A stretch of DNA of 64,000 nt from Pseudomonas laurylsulfativorans. GTDB taxonomy: Bacteria; Pseudomonadota; Gammaproteobacteria; Pseudomonadales; Pseudomonadaceae. The notes beneath the pieces were generated by a model that was not told the origin of the DNA, did no database searches, and was given only the letters and a program-made list of their open reading frames with translations. A program made the position numbers and the translations under genes. The first letter of the stretch is position 1, and every line of letters begins with the position of its first letter. Below are positions 8,670 through 17,361 of this stretch, piece by piece. The stretch lies in assembly GCF_002906155.1 (NCBI RefSeq), contig NZ_MUJK01000012.1:108960-172959 (forward strand). Reading direction: 5' to 3'.

Positions 8670-11609
8670 ATGAGCCTCCCTTCGCTTGCTGAACTGCCCG
8701 CCATTCTCCTGCCGTTGGTCACCCGCGCCGAGCAGTCGTTCCGGGCTGCCGTCGCCTCCCTGGACGATGACCACGGGCTGTCTGCCTGGACGCCGGAACG
8801 CTGGGCACAATTTGCCCGCGTCACCGCCGCCAGCGATTTCGTGATTGAACAGTGTGTTCGTGACCCTTTGATGTTGCTGGAGTTGGTGCAGTCCGGCGAA
8901 CTGGACCGCAGCTTCGCTTCCGGTGAGTTGTGCGCTCAGATCGCGACCGCCGTGAGTGTGGCCGAGACTGAAGATCAACTCGGCCGCGCCTTGCGTCGTC
9001 AACGTGCGCGCCACCAGGTGCGGATCATCTGGCGCGACCTGGCCCGCCAGGCCGACCTCGTCCAGACCTGCCGCGACCTCTCGGACATGGCCGATGCCAG
9101 CATCGATCAGGCCTATCAGTGGTTGTACGTGCGGCATTGTCAGCAGTTCGGCGTGCCGACCGGCCGGCGCAGCGGCGAGCCGCAGCAGATGGTCATTCTC
9201 GGCATGGGCAAGCTCGGTGCCGTAGAGCTGAACCTGTCCTCGGACATCGACCTGATTTTTGCCTACCCCGAGGGCGGCGAAACCGTCGGTGTGAAGCGCG
9301 CGCTGGATAACCAGGAGTTCTTCATTCGTCTGGGCCAGCGTCTGATCAAGGCCCTGGACCCGATGACCGTCGACGGCTTTGTATTCCGCGTAGACATGCG
9401 CTTGCGTCCCTACGGTTCGGCGGGTGCCCTGGTGCTGAGCTTCAATGCACTGGAGCAGTATTACCAGGATCAGGGGCGCGACTGGGAACGCTACGCGATG
9501 ATCAAGTCGCGGGTGGTGGCCGGCGATCAAGTGGCCGGCGCGCAACTGCAAGACATGCTGCGACCGTTCGTTTACCGGCGTTACCTGGACTTCTCGGCCA
9601 TCGAAGCGCTGCGCACCATGAAGCAGTTGATCCAGCAGGAAGTGCGGCGCAAGGGCATGGCCGACAACATCAAGCTGGGTTCCGGCGGTATTCGCGAGGT
9701 CGAGTTTATTGCCCAGGCGTTCCAGTTGATTCACGGCGGCCGCGATTTGAGCTTGCAGCAGCGCCCACTATTAAAGGTGCTGAGCACACTGGAAGGCCAA
9801 GGTTACCTGCCGCCCGCTGTGATCAGCGAGTTGCGTGAAGGTTACGAATTCCTGCGTTACACCGAACACGCGATTCAGGCGATTGCCGATCGCCAGACGC
9901 AAATGTTGCCCGATGGCGAGCAGGATCAGGCGCGCATTGCCTTTATGCTGGGTTTCGCCAACTGGACCGCTTTCCACGAACAACTGATGTATTGGCGTGG
10001 GCGCGTGGCCTGGCACTTCGGGCAGGTGATCGCCGATCCCGACGAAGAGCAGGGCGCCGAAAGTGAGGTGGTGGTCGGCGGTGAGTGGCTGCCGCTGTGG
10101 GAAGAGGCTCAGGACGATGAGGCCGCCTGCCGCCAACTGGAAGAGGGTGGTTTCAAGGATGCCCCCAAGGCCTTGAATGCCTTGGCCGGCTTGCGCAGCA
10201 GCCCGCAATTGAGGGCGATGCAGCGACTGGGGCGCGAACGTCTCGATGCGTTCATACCGCGTTTGCTCGCGCAGGCCGTGGAGCATGCCAATCCGGATCT
10301 GGTGTTGGAACGAGTGCTGCCGCTGGTTGAAGCCGTGGCCCGTCGTTCCGCGTACCTGGTGCTGTTGACCGAGAACCCCGGTGCGCTGCGGCGTTTGCTG
10401 ACGCTGTGCGCGGCGAGCCCGTGGATTGCCGAGCAAATCACCCGTTTTCCGCTGCTGCTCGACGAATTGCTCAACGAAGGCCGGCTGTTCAAACCGCCAC
10501 TGGCGCCTGAATTGGCCGCCGAACTGCGCGAACGCCTGACGCGGATTCCCGAGGACGACCTCGAACAGCAAATGGAAGCCCTGCGCCACTTCAAGCTGGC
10601 GCATCGCTTGCGAGTAGCCGCATCGGAAATCGCCGGCAGCCTGCCGCTGATGAAAGTCAGCGACTACCTGACCTGGCTCGCCGAAGCGATTCTTGAACAG
10701 GTGCTGGCACTGGCCTGGCGCCAGACCGTGGCCAAGTACGGTACGCCGCTGCGCACCGATGGCACCTTGTGCGATCCCGGCTTCATCATTGTCGGTTATG
10801 GGAAAGTCGGCGGCCTGGAACTCGGGCATGGTTCGGACCTGGACCTGGTGTTCATCCACGACGGCGATCCGCAGGCTGAGACCGATGGACCGAAGCCCAT
10901 CGATGGCGCGCAGTTTTTCACTCGTCTGGGGCAACGGATCATTCACTTGCTGACGGCACAGACCAACTCCGGGCAGTTGTATGAAGTGGACATGCGTCTG
11001 CGGCCGTCCGGTGCGTCGGGGTTGCTGGTGAGTTCCCTGGGGGCGTTTGCCCGTTATCAGGAGAACGAAGCCTGGACCTGGGAACACCAGGCGCTGGTGC
11101 GGGCGCGAGTGCTGGTGGGCAGTCAGGATGTCGGCCAGGCCTTCGAGAAAGTCCGTGCCGCGATATTGGGCAAGACGCGAGATCTGCCGACCCTGCGCCA
11201 AGAGGTCAGCGAGATGCGCGCCAAGATGCGCGATAACCTCGGCAGCAAGAGCACGGCGGCCGGCACCGGGGCAAATGCCTTCGAAGCCACGGCGCCGTTC
11301 GATATCAAGCAGGACGCCGGAGGTATCGTCGATATTGAATTTATGGTGCAATACGCGGCCCTGGCGTGGTCCGAAACACACCCGCCATTGCTGCGCTGGA
11401 CGGACAACATCCGCATTCTGGAAGAGCTGGAGCATGAAGGGCTGATGCCCGTCGAAGATGCCGGCCTGTTGCGTGAAGCGTATAAAGCTTACCGCTCCGC
11501 CGCCCACCGGCAGGCTCTGCAGAAGAACCCGGGGGTGATACCGGCTGACCAGTTCGCGGACGAACGGCGGCAGGTCATGCGGATCTGGCGTGAGCTGGGG
11601 CTAGGCTGA
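8670..11609 (+). CDS. glnE: Bifunctional glutamine synthetase adenylyltransferase/adenylyl-removing enzyme
   Basis: The 979-aa enzyme adenylylates and deadenylylates glutamine synthetase in response to PII and glutamine. It has two nucleotidyltransferase domains. The N-terminal (removase) domain has GMGKLG with SSDIDLIF (Asp192, Asp194). The C-terminal (adenylylation) domain has GYGKVGG with GSDLDLVF from about residue 709. Length equals that of characterised GlnE proteins. The ATG at 8670 follows an AT-rich leader. In P. aeruginosa ilvE follows glnE, as I recall; here a REP pair and then waaF follow instead. Confidence 0.97.
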   Translation: MSLPSLAELPAILLPLVTRAEQSFRAAVASLDDDHGLSAWTPERWAQFARVTAASDFVIEQCVRDPLMLLELVQSGELDRSFASGELCAQIATAVSVAETEDQLGRALRRQRARHQVRIIWRDLARQADLVQTCRDLSDMADASIDQAYQWLYVRHCQQFGVPTGRRSGEPQQMVILGMGKLGAVELNLSSDIDLIFAYPEGGETVGVKRALDNQEFFIRLGQRLIKALDPMTVDGFVFRVDMRLRPYGSAGALVLSFNALEQYYQDQGRDWERYAMIKSRVVAGDQVAGAQLQDMLRPFVYRRYLDFSAIEALRTMKQLIQQEVRRKGMADNIKLGSGGIREVEFIAQAFQLIHGGRDLSLQQRPLLKVLSTLEGQGYLPPAVISELREGYEFLRYTEHAIQAIADRQTQMLPDGEQDQARIAFMLGFANWTAFHEQLMYWRGRVAWHFGQVIADPDEEQGAESEVVVGGEWLPLWEEAQDDEAACRQLEEGGFKDAPKALNALAGLRSSPQLRAMQRLGRERLDAFIPRLLAQAVEHANPDLVLERVLPLVEAVARRSAYLVLLTENPGALRRLLTLCAASPWIAEQITRFPLLLDELLNEGRLFKPPLAPELAAELRERLTRIPEDDLEQQMEALRHFKLAHRLRVAASEIAGSLPLMKVSDYLTWLAEAILEQVLALAWRQTVAKYGTPLRTDGTLCDPGFIIVGYGKVGGLELGHGSDLDLVFIHDGDPQAETDGPKPIDGAQFFTRLGQRIIHLLTAQTNSGQLYEVDMRLRPSGASGLLVSSLGAFARYQENEAWTWEHQALVRARVLVGSQDVGQAFEKVRAAILGKTRDLPTLRQEVSEMRAKMRDNLGSKSTAAGTGANAFEATAPFDIKQDAGGIVDIEFMVQYAALAWSETHPPLLRWTDNIRILEELEHEGLMPVEDAGLLREAYKAYRSAAHRQALQKNPGVIPADQFADERRQVMRIWRELGLG

Positions 11610-11638
11610 AACGGGATATTCGATACGCCAATATTCCC

Positions 11639-11778
11639 TGTAGGAGCGAGCCTGTGGCGAGGGGGCTTGCCCCCGTTTGAGTGCGTAGCACTCACAAGAT
11701 CTTTGGTACATCAGAGTTTTTGGGGCTGCTTTGCAGCCCAACGGGGGCAAGCCCCCTCGCCACAAGCTCGCTCCCACG
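11639..11778. repeat. REP pair (REPIN), GGGGGCTTGCCCCC class
   Basis: The arm at 11639-11677 is mirrored by an inverted arm at 11740-11778. Both contain the hairpin core GGGGGCTTGCCCCC flanked by TGTGGCGA and its complement, plus an outer GGAGCGAG module. Between the arms lie two smaller hairpins (GAGTGCGTAGCACTC and GGGCTGCTTTGCAGCCC). It fills most of the 243-bp glnE-waaF gap. Confidence 0.85.
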
Positions 11779-11852
11779 GTAGATCTACGGTGTTTTGTAG
11801 AATTCTCGAGGCGGGGAGGCGTAGGCCTCCCCGGTTCGTTTATGGAAACCAC

Positions 11853-12887
11853 ATGAAAATTCTGATCGTTGGGCCCAGTTGGGTCGGTGACATGGTGATG
11901 GCGCAGACACTTTTCCAGTGTCTGAAACAACGCCACCCGCAATGCGAAATCGACGTGCTGGCCCCCGAGTGGAGCCGGCCGATTCTTGAGCGCATGCCCG
12001 AAGTTCGCCAGGCCTTGAGCTTTCCGCTCGGTCACGGTGTCCTGGAACTGGCGACGCGTCGGCGCATCGGTAAATCCCTGACTGGCCAGTACGACCAGGC
12101 GATCCTGTTGCCCAATTCCCTGAAGTCGGCGCTGGTGCCGTTCTTTGCCGGTATCCCGAAGCGCACGGGCTGGCGTGGCGAATTCCGCTATGGCTTGCTC
12201 AATGACGTGCGCACGCTGGATAAAGATCGTTATCCGCTGATGATCGAGCGCTTCATGGCCCTGGCTTACGAGCCGGGCGTCGAGTTGCCAAAACCCTATC
12301 CGCGTCCGACGCTACAGATCGACCCGGTAACCCGTGAAGCGGCGCTGGCGAAGTTCGGCCTGACCCTCGACCGTCCCGTGTTGGCCCTGTGCCCCGGCGC
12401 CGAGTTTGGCGAGTCCAAGCGCTGGCCGTCCGAGCATTACGCCAAGGTCGCCGAAGCGAAGATCCGCGAAGGCTGGCAAGTCTGGCTGTTCGGTTCGAAA
12501 AACGACCACGCCGTGGGTGAAGACATCCGCGCGCGGCTGATTCCCGGCCTGCGTGAAGAGTCTGTCAACCTCAGCGGCGGCACCTCCCTGGCCGAAGCCA
12601 TTGACCTGCTGTCCTGTGCCGATTCTGTGGTGTCCAACGACTCCGGCCTGATGCACGTCGCCGCCGCGCTGAATCGTCCGCTGGTCGCGGTCTACGGTTC
12701 AACTTCGCCGGGTTTCACGCCACCGTTGGCCGAGCATGTGGAAATCGTACGCCTGGGCATCGAGTGCAGTCCGTGCTTCGACCGCACCTGCCGTTTCGGT
12801 CATTACAACTGCCTGCGCCAGCTCATGCCGCAGGCGGTGAACGAAGCCTTGCAGCGGTTGCAAGGCACTGTGGTCGAGGTCAAATAG
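11853..12887 (+). CDS. waaF: ADP-heptose:LPS heptosyltransferase II
   Basis: The 344-aa GT9 glycosyltransferase adds the second heptose to the inner LPS core on the cytoplasmic side of the inner membrane. The start ATG at 11853 gives the classical N-terminus MKILIVGPSWVGD; a longer in-frame extension reaches back into the REP sequence and is rejected. The C-terminal ADP-heptose-binding region has LCPGAEFGESKRWP and DSGLMHVAAAL. It is the first gene of the LPS-core operon, and waaC follows after one base. Confidence 0.96.
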   Translation: MKILIVGPSWVGDMVMAQTLFQCLKQRHPQCEIDVLAPEWSRPILERMPEVRQALSFPLGHGVLELATRRRIGKSLTGQYDQAILLPNSLKSALVPFFAGIPKRTGWRGEFRYGLLNDVRTLDKDRYPLMIERFMALAYEPGVELPKPYPRPTLQIDPVTREAALAKFGLTLDRPVLALCPGAEFGESKRWPSEHYAKVAEAKIREGWQVWLFGSKNDHAVGEDIRARLIPGLREESVNLSGGTSLAEAIDLLSCADSVVSNDSGLMHVAAALNRPLVAVYGSTSPGFTPPLAEHVEIVRLGIECSPCFDRTCRFGHYNCLRQLMPQAVNEALQRLQGTVVEVK

Positions 12888-12888
12888 C

Positions 12889-13950
12889 TTGCGGGTTCTG
12901 TTGATCAAGACATCTTCGCTGGGCGACGTCATTCACGCGTTGCCGGCGTTGACCGACGCGGCGCGGGCGATTCCCGGCATCAAATTCGACTGGGTGGTGG
13001 AAGAAGGCTTTGCCGAGATCCCGACCTGGCATCCGGCGGTGGGCAAGGTGATTCCGGTGGCGATCCGTCGCTGGCGAAAAAACATCTGGCAGACCATCAA
13101 GAGCGGTGAGTGGAAGCGCTTCAAGCAAAGTGTGCGCTCCACCCAATATGACTTGGTGATCGACGCCCAGGGCTTGTTGAAAAGCGCCTGGCTGACCCGT
13201 TACGTCAAGGCTCCGGTGGCTGGCCTCGATAAAAACTCGGCGCGCGAGCCCATCGCTGCGCGCTTTTACGATCGACGTCTGGCCGTTGCCCGTGGGCAGC
13301 ATGCGGTGGAGCGAGTGCGTCAGTTGTTCGCCATCGCGCTGGGCTATGACTTGCCCAAGGGGCTGGGCGACTACGGCTTGAGCGTCGAGCGTCTGGTGGA
13401 GCTGCCGCGCAAGAACCCGTACGTGGTGTTTCTGCACGGGACCACCTGGGACACCAAGCACTGGCCCGAAGCCTACTGGCGCGAGCTGACCGAGCGGGTT
13501 GGCTATCTTGGCGTTGGTGTGAAACTGCCATGGGGCAATGCCGTGGAAAAGGTCCGCGCCGAGCGCATCGCCGCAGGATTCAAACACGCCGAAGTTCTGC
13601 CAAAACTGAACCTGGCCGGAGTCGGCAAGGTGCTGGCCGGCGCCCAGGCCTGCGTGGCGGTGGACACCGGTCTGGGCCATTTGGCCGCCGCGCTGGATGT
13701 GCCGACGCTGTCGCTGTTCGGCCCGACCAATCCGGGCCTGACCGGTGCCTATGGCAAGGTGCAGATTCACCTGGCCAGCGACTTCCCTTGTGCGCCGTGC
13801 CTGCAAAAGAAATGCACCTATCAACCGACGGCCGACGATGCCCGTCAATTTGACCTGAAGCGCGAGTGGCCATTGTGCTTCACGCGTCTGAACCCTGAGC
13901 GTGTCGCCAGCCGACTGAGCACGTTGTTAATGGCTGAGGAGCTGCGCTGA
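12889..13950 (+). CDS. waaC: LPS heptosyltransferase I
   Basis: The 353-aa GT9 enzyme transfers the first L-glycero-D-manno-heptose to Kdo2-lipid A. It starts with TTG at 12889, one base after the waaF stop, with GAGGT inside the end of waaF as ribosome site. The encoded N-terminus is the family signature MRVLLIKTSSLGDVIHALP. The nucleotide-sugar-binding end has HGTTWDTKHWP and DTGLGHLAAAL. The rare start and tight spacing suggest translational coupling to waaF. Its TGA overlaps the waaG ATG. Confidence 0.96.
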   Translation: MRVLLIKTSSLGDVIHALPALTDAARAIPGIKFDWVVEEGFAEIPTWHPAVGKVIPVAIRRWRKNIWQTIKSGEWKRFKQSVRSTQYDLVIDAQGLLKSAWLTRYVKAPVAGLDKNSAREPIAARFYDRRLAVARGQHAVERVRQLFAIALGYDLPKGLGDYGLSVERLVELPRKNPYVVFLHGTTWDTKHWPEAYWRELTERVGYLGVGVKLPWGNAVEKVRAERIAAGFKHAEVLPKLNLAGVGKVLAGAQACVAVDTGLGHLAAALDVPTLSLFGPTNPGLTGAYGKVQIHLASDFPCAPCLQKKCTYQPTADDARQFDLKREWPLCFTRLNPERVASRLSTLLMAEELR

Positions 13951-15071
13951 TGCAATTGGCATTTGTCCTGTACAAATATTTTCCGTTTGGCGGCTTGCAG
14001 CGCGATTTCATGCGAATCGCTCTGGAGTGCCAGAAGCGCGGTCATCAGATTCGCGTCTACACGCTGATCTGGGAAGGCGACGTGCCGCCGGGTTTCGAAG
14101 TGCTGGTGGCGCCGGTCAAGGCATTCTTTAACCATCGCCGCAACGAAAAGCTTAGTGAATGGATGGAGGCGGACCTGGCCAAGCGCCCGGTCGACCGTCT
14201 GATCGGTTTCAACAAGATGCCGGGCCTGGACGTCTACTACGCCGCCGACGGCTGCTTCGAAGACAAGGCGCAGAACCTGCGCAACTCGCTGTACCGCCGC
14301 TGGGGCCGCTATCGCCACTTCGCCGAGTACGAGCGAGCGGTGTTCGCAAAGGACGCCAAGACCGAAGTGCTGATGATTTCCGAAGTCCAGCAGCCGCTGT
14401 TCATCAAGCATTACGACACGCCGCTGGAGCGTTTCCACTTGCTGCCACCGGGTATCGCCCAAGACCGTCGCCGACCGGCCGATGCCGATGACATTCGCGC
14501 CGGGTTCCGCGCGGAATTCGATCTCAAGGACGACGAACTGCTGCTGGTGCAGATCGGCTCCGGGTTCAAGACCAAGGGCGTGGACCGCAGCCTCAAGGCG
14601 CTCGCGGCATTGCCTGCCGAGTTGAGGAAACGCACCCGACTGTTTGTAATTGGCCAGGATGACCCCAAGTTATTCCAGATGCAGAGCGCAACATTGGGGC
14701 TTGGCGACAACGTCACGTTCCTCAAGGGGCGCAGCGATATCCCGCGTTTCCTGTTGGGTGCCGATCTGTTGATCCACCCTGCGTACAACGAAAATACCGG
14801 TACCGTGCTGCTCGAAGCACTGGTGGCCGGTTTGCCGGTGCTGGTGAGCGCGGTGTGCGGTTACGCCCATTACATTGCCGAGGCCGACGCTGGCCTGGTG
14901 CTGGACGAACCGTTCGATCAGGCGCAACTGACGCAATACCTGACCGGCATGTTGAACGACGCTCAAGCAAGGGCGGCCTGGAGCCGCAATGGTCTGGCCT
15001 TCGCCGAGACGGCCGACCTCTACAGCATGCCGCAGCACGCGGCCGATGTGATTCTGGCGGAGCACGCTTAA
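13950..15071 (+). CDS. waaG: LPS core glucosyltransferase I (GT4)
   Basis: The 373-aa GT-B protein starts MQLAFVLYKYFPFGGLQRD, the WaaG signature. WaaG adds the first hexose of the outer core to heptose II. The C-terminal donor-binding domain includes GSGFKTKGVDR, the loop LLIHPAYNENTGTVLLEAL and the EX7E-type glutamates. The start codon overlaps the waaC stop (TGATG). The order waaF-waaC-waaG-waaP is the conserved Pseudomonas core cluster. Confidence 0.95.
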   Translation: MQLAFVLYKYFPFGGLQRDFMRIALECQKRGHQIRVYTLIWEGDVPPGFEVLVAPVKAFFNHRRNEKLSEWMEADLAKRPVDRLIGFNKMPGLDVYYAADGCFEDKAQNLRNSLYRRWGRYRHFAEYERAVFAKDAKTEVLMISEVQQPLFIKHYDTPLERFHLLPPGIAQDRRRPADADDIRAGFRAEFDLKDDELLLVQIGSGFKTKGVDRSLKALAALPAELRKRTRLFVIGQDDPKLFQMQSATLGLGDNVTFLKGRSDIPRFLLGADLLIHPAYNENTGTVLLEALVAGLPVLVSAVCGYAHYIAEADAGLVLDEPFDQAQLTQYLTGMLNDAQARAAWSRNGLAFAETADLYSMPQHAADVILAEHA

Positions 15072-15878
15072 ATGAAGTTGATGCTGGCTGAACCGTTCAA
15101 GAGCCTTTGGGCCGGACGCGACCCGTTCGCCGAAGTCGAGGGGCTTAAGGGCGAGGTGTACCGCGAGCTGGAAGCACGCCGGACATTGCGCACGGAAGTC
15201 GACGGCAACGGATTTTTCGTGAAAATCCACCGCGGCATCGGCTGGGGCGAAATCTTCAAGAACCTGCTCACCGCCAAATTGCCGGTACTCGGCGCGGGCC
15301 AGGAGTGGAAGGCGATTCAGCGCCTGCAGGAAGCCGGCGTGCCGACCATGACCGCCGTCGCGTACGGCGAGAAGGGCAGCAACCCGGCCGACCAGCACTC
15401 GTTCATCGTCACCGAAGAGTTGGCGCCCACCGTCAGCCTCGAAGACTTCAGCATTAACTGGACCAAGCAGGCGCCCGAGCCAAAACTCAAGCGCGCGCTG
15501 ATCGCCGAGGTCGCACGCATGACCGGCATGATGCACCGCGCCGGGGTCAACCACCGCGACTGCTACATCTGCCATTTCCTGCTGCACACCGACAAACCGG
15601 TGACCTTTGATGACTTCAAGCTCTCGGTGATCGACCTGCACCGCGCCCAGACCCGCCCGGCTATTACCTCGCGCTGGCGCAACAAGGATCTGGCCGCGCT
15701 GTATTTTTCCGCGCTGGACATCGGCCTGACCCGCCGCGACAAATTGCGTTTTCTCAAGGGCTACTTCCAGCAACCGTTGCGGCAGATCTTGAGCGAAGAG
15801 GCCGGGCTGTTGAGCTGGCTCGATGGCAAGGCCAACAAGCTCTACGAGCGTAAACAGCGATACGGGGATGCGCTCTGA
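15072..15878 (+). CDS. waaP: LPS core heptose(I) kinase
   Basis: The 268-aa eukaryote-like kinase phosphorylates O-4 of heptose I; in P. aeruginosa the enzyme is essential and underlies outer-membrane integrity. The catalytic loop HRDCYICHFLL has Asp163, the position I recall as catalytic in P. aeruginosa WaaP. The metal-binding Asp lies in SVIDLHRAQ. The ATG immediately follows the waaG stop. It is the first of several kinase-like genes in the operon. Confidence 0.95.
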   Translation: MKLMLAEPFKSLWAGRDPFAEVEGLKGEVYRELEARRTLRTEVDGNGFFVKIHRGIGWGEIFKNLLTAKLPVLGAGQEWKAIQRLQEAGVPTMTAVAYGEKGSNPADQHSFIVTEELAPTVSLEDFSINWTKQAPEPKLKRALIAEVARMTGMMHRAGVNHRDCYICHFLLHTDKPVTFDDFKLSVIDLHRAQTRPAITSRWRNKDLAALYFSALDIGLTRRDKLRFLKGYFQQPLRQILSEEAGLLSWLDGKANKLYERKQRYGDAL

Positions 15879-16612
15879 TGTCGGGTTGGAAACTGGAGCC
15901 GGCCTACAGCGAACTGGCCGATGACTTCGGCAGCCTTGAGGCCGTGTTTGCGCTGCAAGGCGAGCGTTTGACCAAGGACCTGCTGTCGGAGGTCATTCGT
16001 GTGCAGCGCAATGGCGTCAACTATTACGTCAAACGCTACGTGGGCGCCGGAAAAGGCTTGCGCCGTTATCTCGGCAAGCCTCGGGTGAAGATGGAGTGGC
16101 AGAACCTCAAGCGCTTTGCCAAGTGGGGCATTCCCACCGCCGAAGTGGTGGCCTGGGGGCTGGAGCGGCGCGGTGCGGCTTACGCTCGCGGCGCGATGAT
16201 TACCCGGGAACTGCCGCGCACCGAAGACTTGTCGGCACTGGCCGAGCGACACGATCCGAAATTGTCGGATCGCGCCTGGGTCGATGCCGTCAGTCGTCAG
16301 TTGGCGCAGTACACCCGGACCATGCACGACCACCGCTTCACCCATAATGATCTGAAGTGGCGCAATCTGTTGATCGACGATGAGGCTCGCCTGTTTTTGA
16401 TCGATTGCCCCAACGGTGATTTTTGGCGCGGTTTCTGGCTCAAGTACCGCATTACCAAGGATCTGGCGTGCCTGGACAAGGTTGCCAAGTATCAACTGTC
16501 GGCTACCCAGCGCCTGCGCTTTTACCTGCAATACCGCAACCGGACCCGGCTTAACGCCGCGGATAAAAAACGCATCCGGCACGTGGTGAGATTTTTCGAG
16601 GGACGCGAATGA
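15878..16612 (+). CDS. wapP: WaaP/InaA-family LPS core kinase
   Basis: The 244-aa kinase-like protein has VNYYVKRY as the Lys-containing N-lobe strand, the catalytic loop HNDLKWRNLL (Asp158) and the metal motif LIDCPNGDF. All key residues are present, so it should be active. It corresponds by position to PA5008 of P. aeruginosa, which has been named wapP, and probably modifies a core heptose. The ATG overlaps the waaP TGA. Acceptor and position are not deducible from sequence. Confidence 0.82.
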   Translation: MSGWKLEPAYSELADDFGSLEAVFALQGERLTKDLLSEVIRVQRNGVNYYVKRYVGAGKGLRRYLGKPRVKMEWQNLKRFAKWGIPTAEVVAWGLERRGAAYARGAMITRELPRTEDLSALAERHDPKLSDRAWVDAVSRQLAQYTRTMHDHRFTHNDLKWRNLLIDDEARLFLIDCPNGDFWRGFWLKYRITKDLACLDKVAKYQLSATQRLRFYLQYRNRTRLNAADKKRIRHVVRFFEGRE

Positions 16613-17361
16613 CTGATTTCCTGGCCGCTGAGGACCGTGCGCTGCTTGAGCGCCATGGCCTCGGCACGTTCGAGGCGCTCTGGGCCAAGCAGCTCGATGC
16701 GGTGGACGAACCCAACACCGGTCGCGGCGGCTGGAGCAGTGTGTTTCGGCTGGATCTGGAAGGTCATGGCTACTACCTCAAGCGTCAAAGCAACTACCTG
16801 ACCCGCACGTTACGCGCACCCTTCGGCGAGCCGAGCTTCGCGCGTGAGTTTCGCAACATCTCCCGTTACCGGAAGATGGGCATTCCGGCGCTGGAGGCGG
16901 TGTTCTACGGGGAGCGCAAGGTCAATGGCGAAGTCCGTGCGATCCTGCTGACCCGTGCCCTGGATGGTTGGGACGACCTCGACTCGCTGTTGCAGCGCTG
17001 GGCTCAATTGAGCCCCGAGCAGCACTCGGAGATCCTCAAGGCCAGTGGCGAACTGGCCCGGCAACTGCACGCTGCGCGCCAGGTGCACGGGTGCTTCTAT
17101 CCCAAGCACATTTTCATGCGCGCCACCGGCAACGGCTATCAGGCGCAGTTGATCGATCTGGAAAAGACCCGGCCGCTGCTGTACGGGCAGCGTGATCGAA
17201 TCAAGGACCTGGAACCGCTGACGCGTCGCGCGCCCGAGTGGGGCGAGTCGCAACTGCGGCAATTGCTGGCCGCCTATCTGGATCAACCGCAGGACAGCTC
17301 GCTGATCGACAGCTGGCTGCAGCGGTTGACGGCGCGGCGCAGCCAGAAGGGGCCGCGCTGA
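16609..17361 (+). CDS. wapQ: WaaP-like LPS core kinase, Cys at catalytic Asp position
   Basis: The 250-aa member of the WaaP/InaA kinase fold occupies the position of PA5007 (wapQ). The N-lobe lysine is in YYLKRQ. The catalytic loop reads HGCFYPKHIF (His160-Gly-Cys162), so Cys stands where WaaP has Asp163. The later metal-binding Asp remains in LIDLEKTRP. Activity is therefore uncertain; the protein might use another base or act as a non-catalytic partner. It overlaps the preceding gene by 4 bp (ATGA). Confidence 0.75.
   Translation: MTDFLAAEDRALLERHGLGTFEALWAKQLDAVDEPNTGRGGWSSVFRLDLEGHGYYLKRQSNYLTRTLRAPFGEPSFAREFRNISRYRKMGIPALEAVFYGERKVNGEVRAILLTRALDGWDDLDSLLQRWAQLSPEQHSEILKASGELARQLHAARQVHGCFYPKHIFMRATGNGYQAQLIDLEKTRPLLYGQRDRIKDLEPLTRRAPEWGESQLRQLLAAYLDQPQDSSLIDSWLQRLTARRSQKGPR

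Noticed and set aside
8331..8673. Small frames in the aceE-glnE gap (76 and 109 codons)
   Set aside because: No ribosome site or recognisable domain, and they overlap the operator region and the glnE start.
9771..11507. 578-codon minus-strand frame inside glnE
   Set aside because: Antisense shadow; GlnE motifs are intact on the plus strand.
11639..11778. CRISPR-like repeats or an integron-type site in the repeated intergenic hairpins
   Set aside because: Only two inverted arms per locus, no regular spacers; they are REP pairs.
16820..17361. Longer N-terminal extension of the tandem kinase protein from 17238
   Set aside because: It would overlap the upstream kinase gene by over 120 bp; ATG 17361 with stop-start overlap fits the operon pattern.
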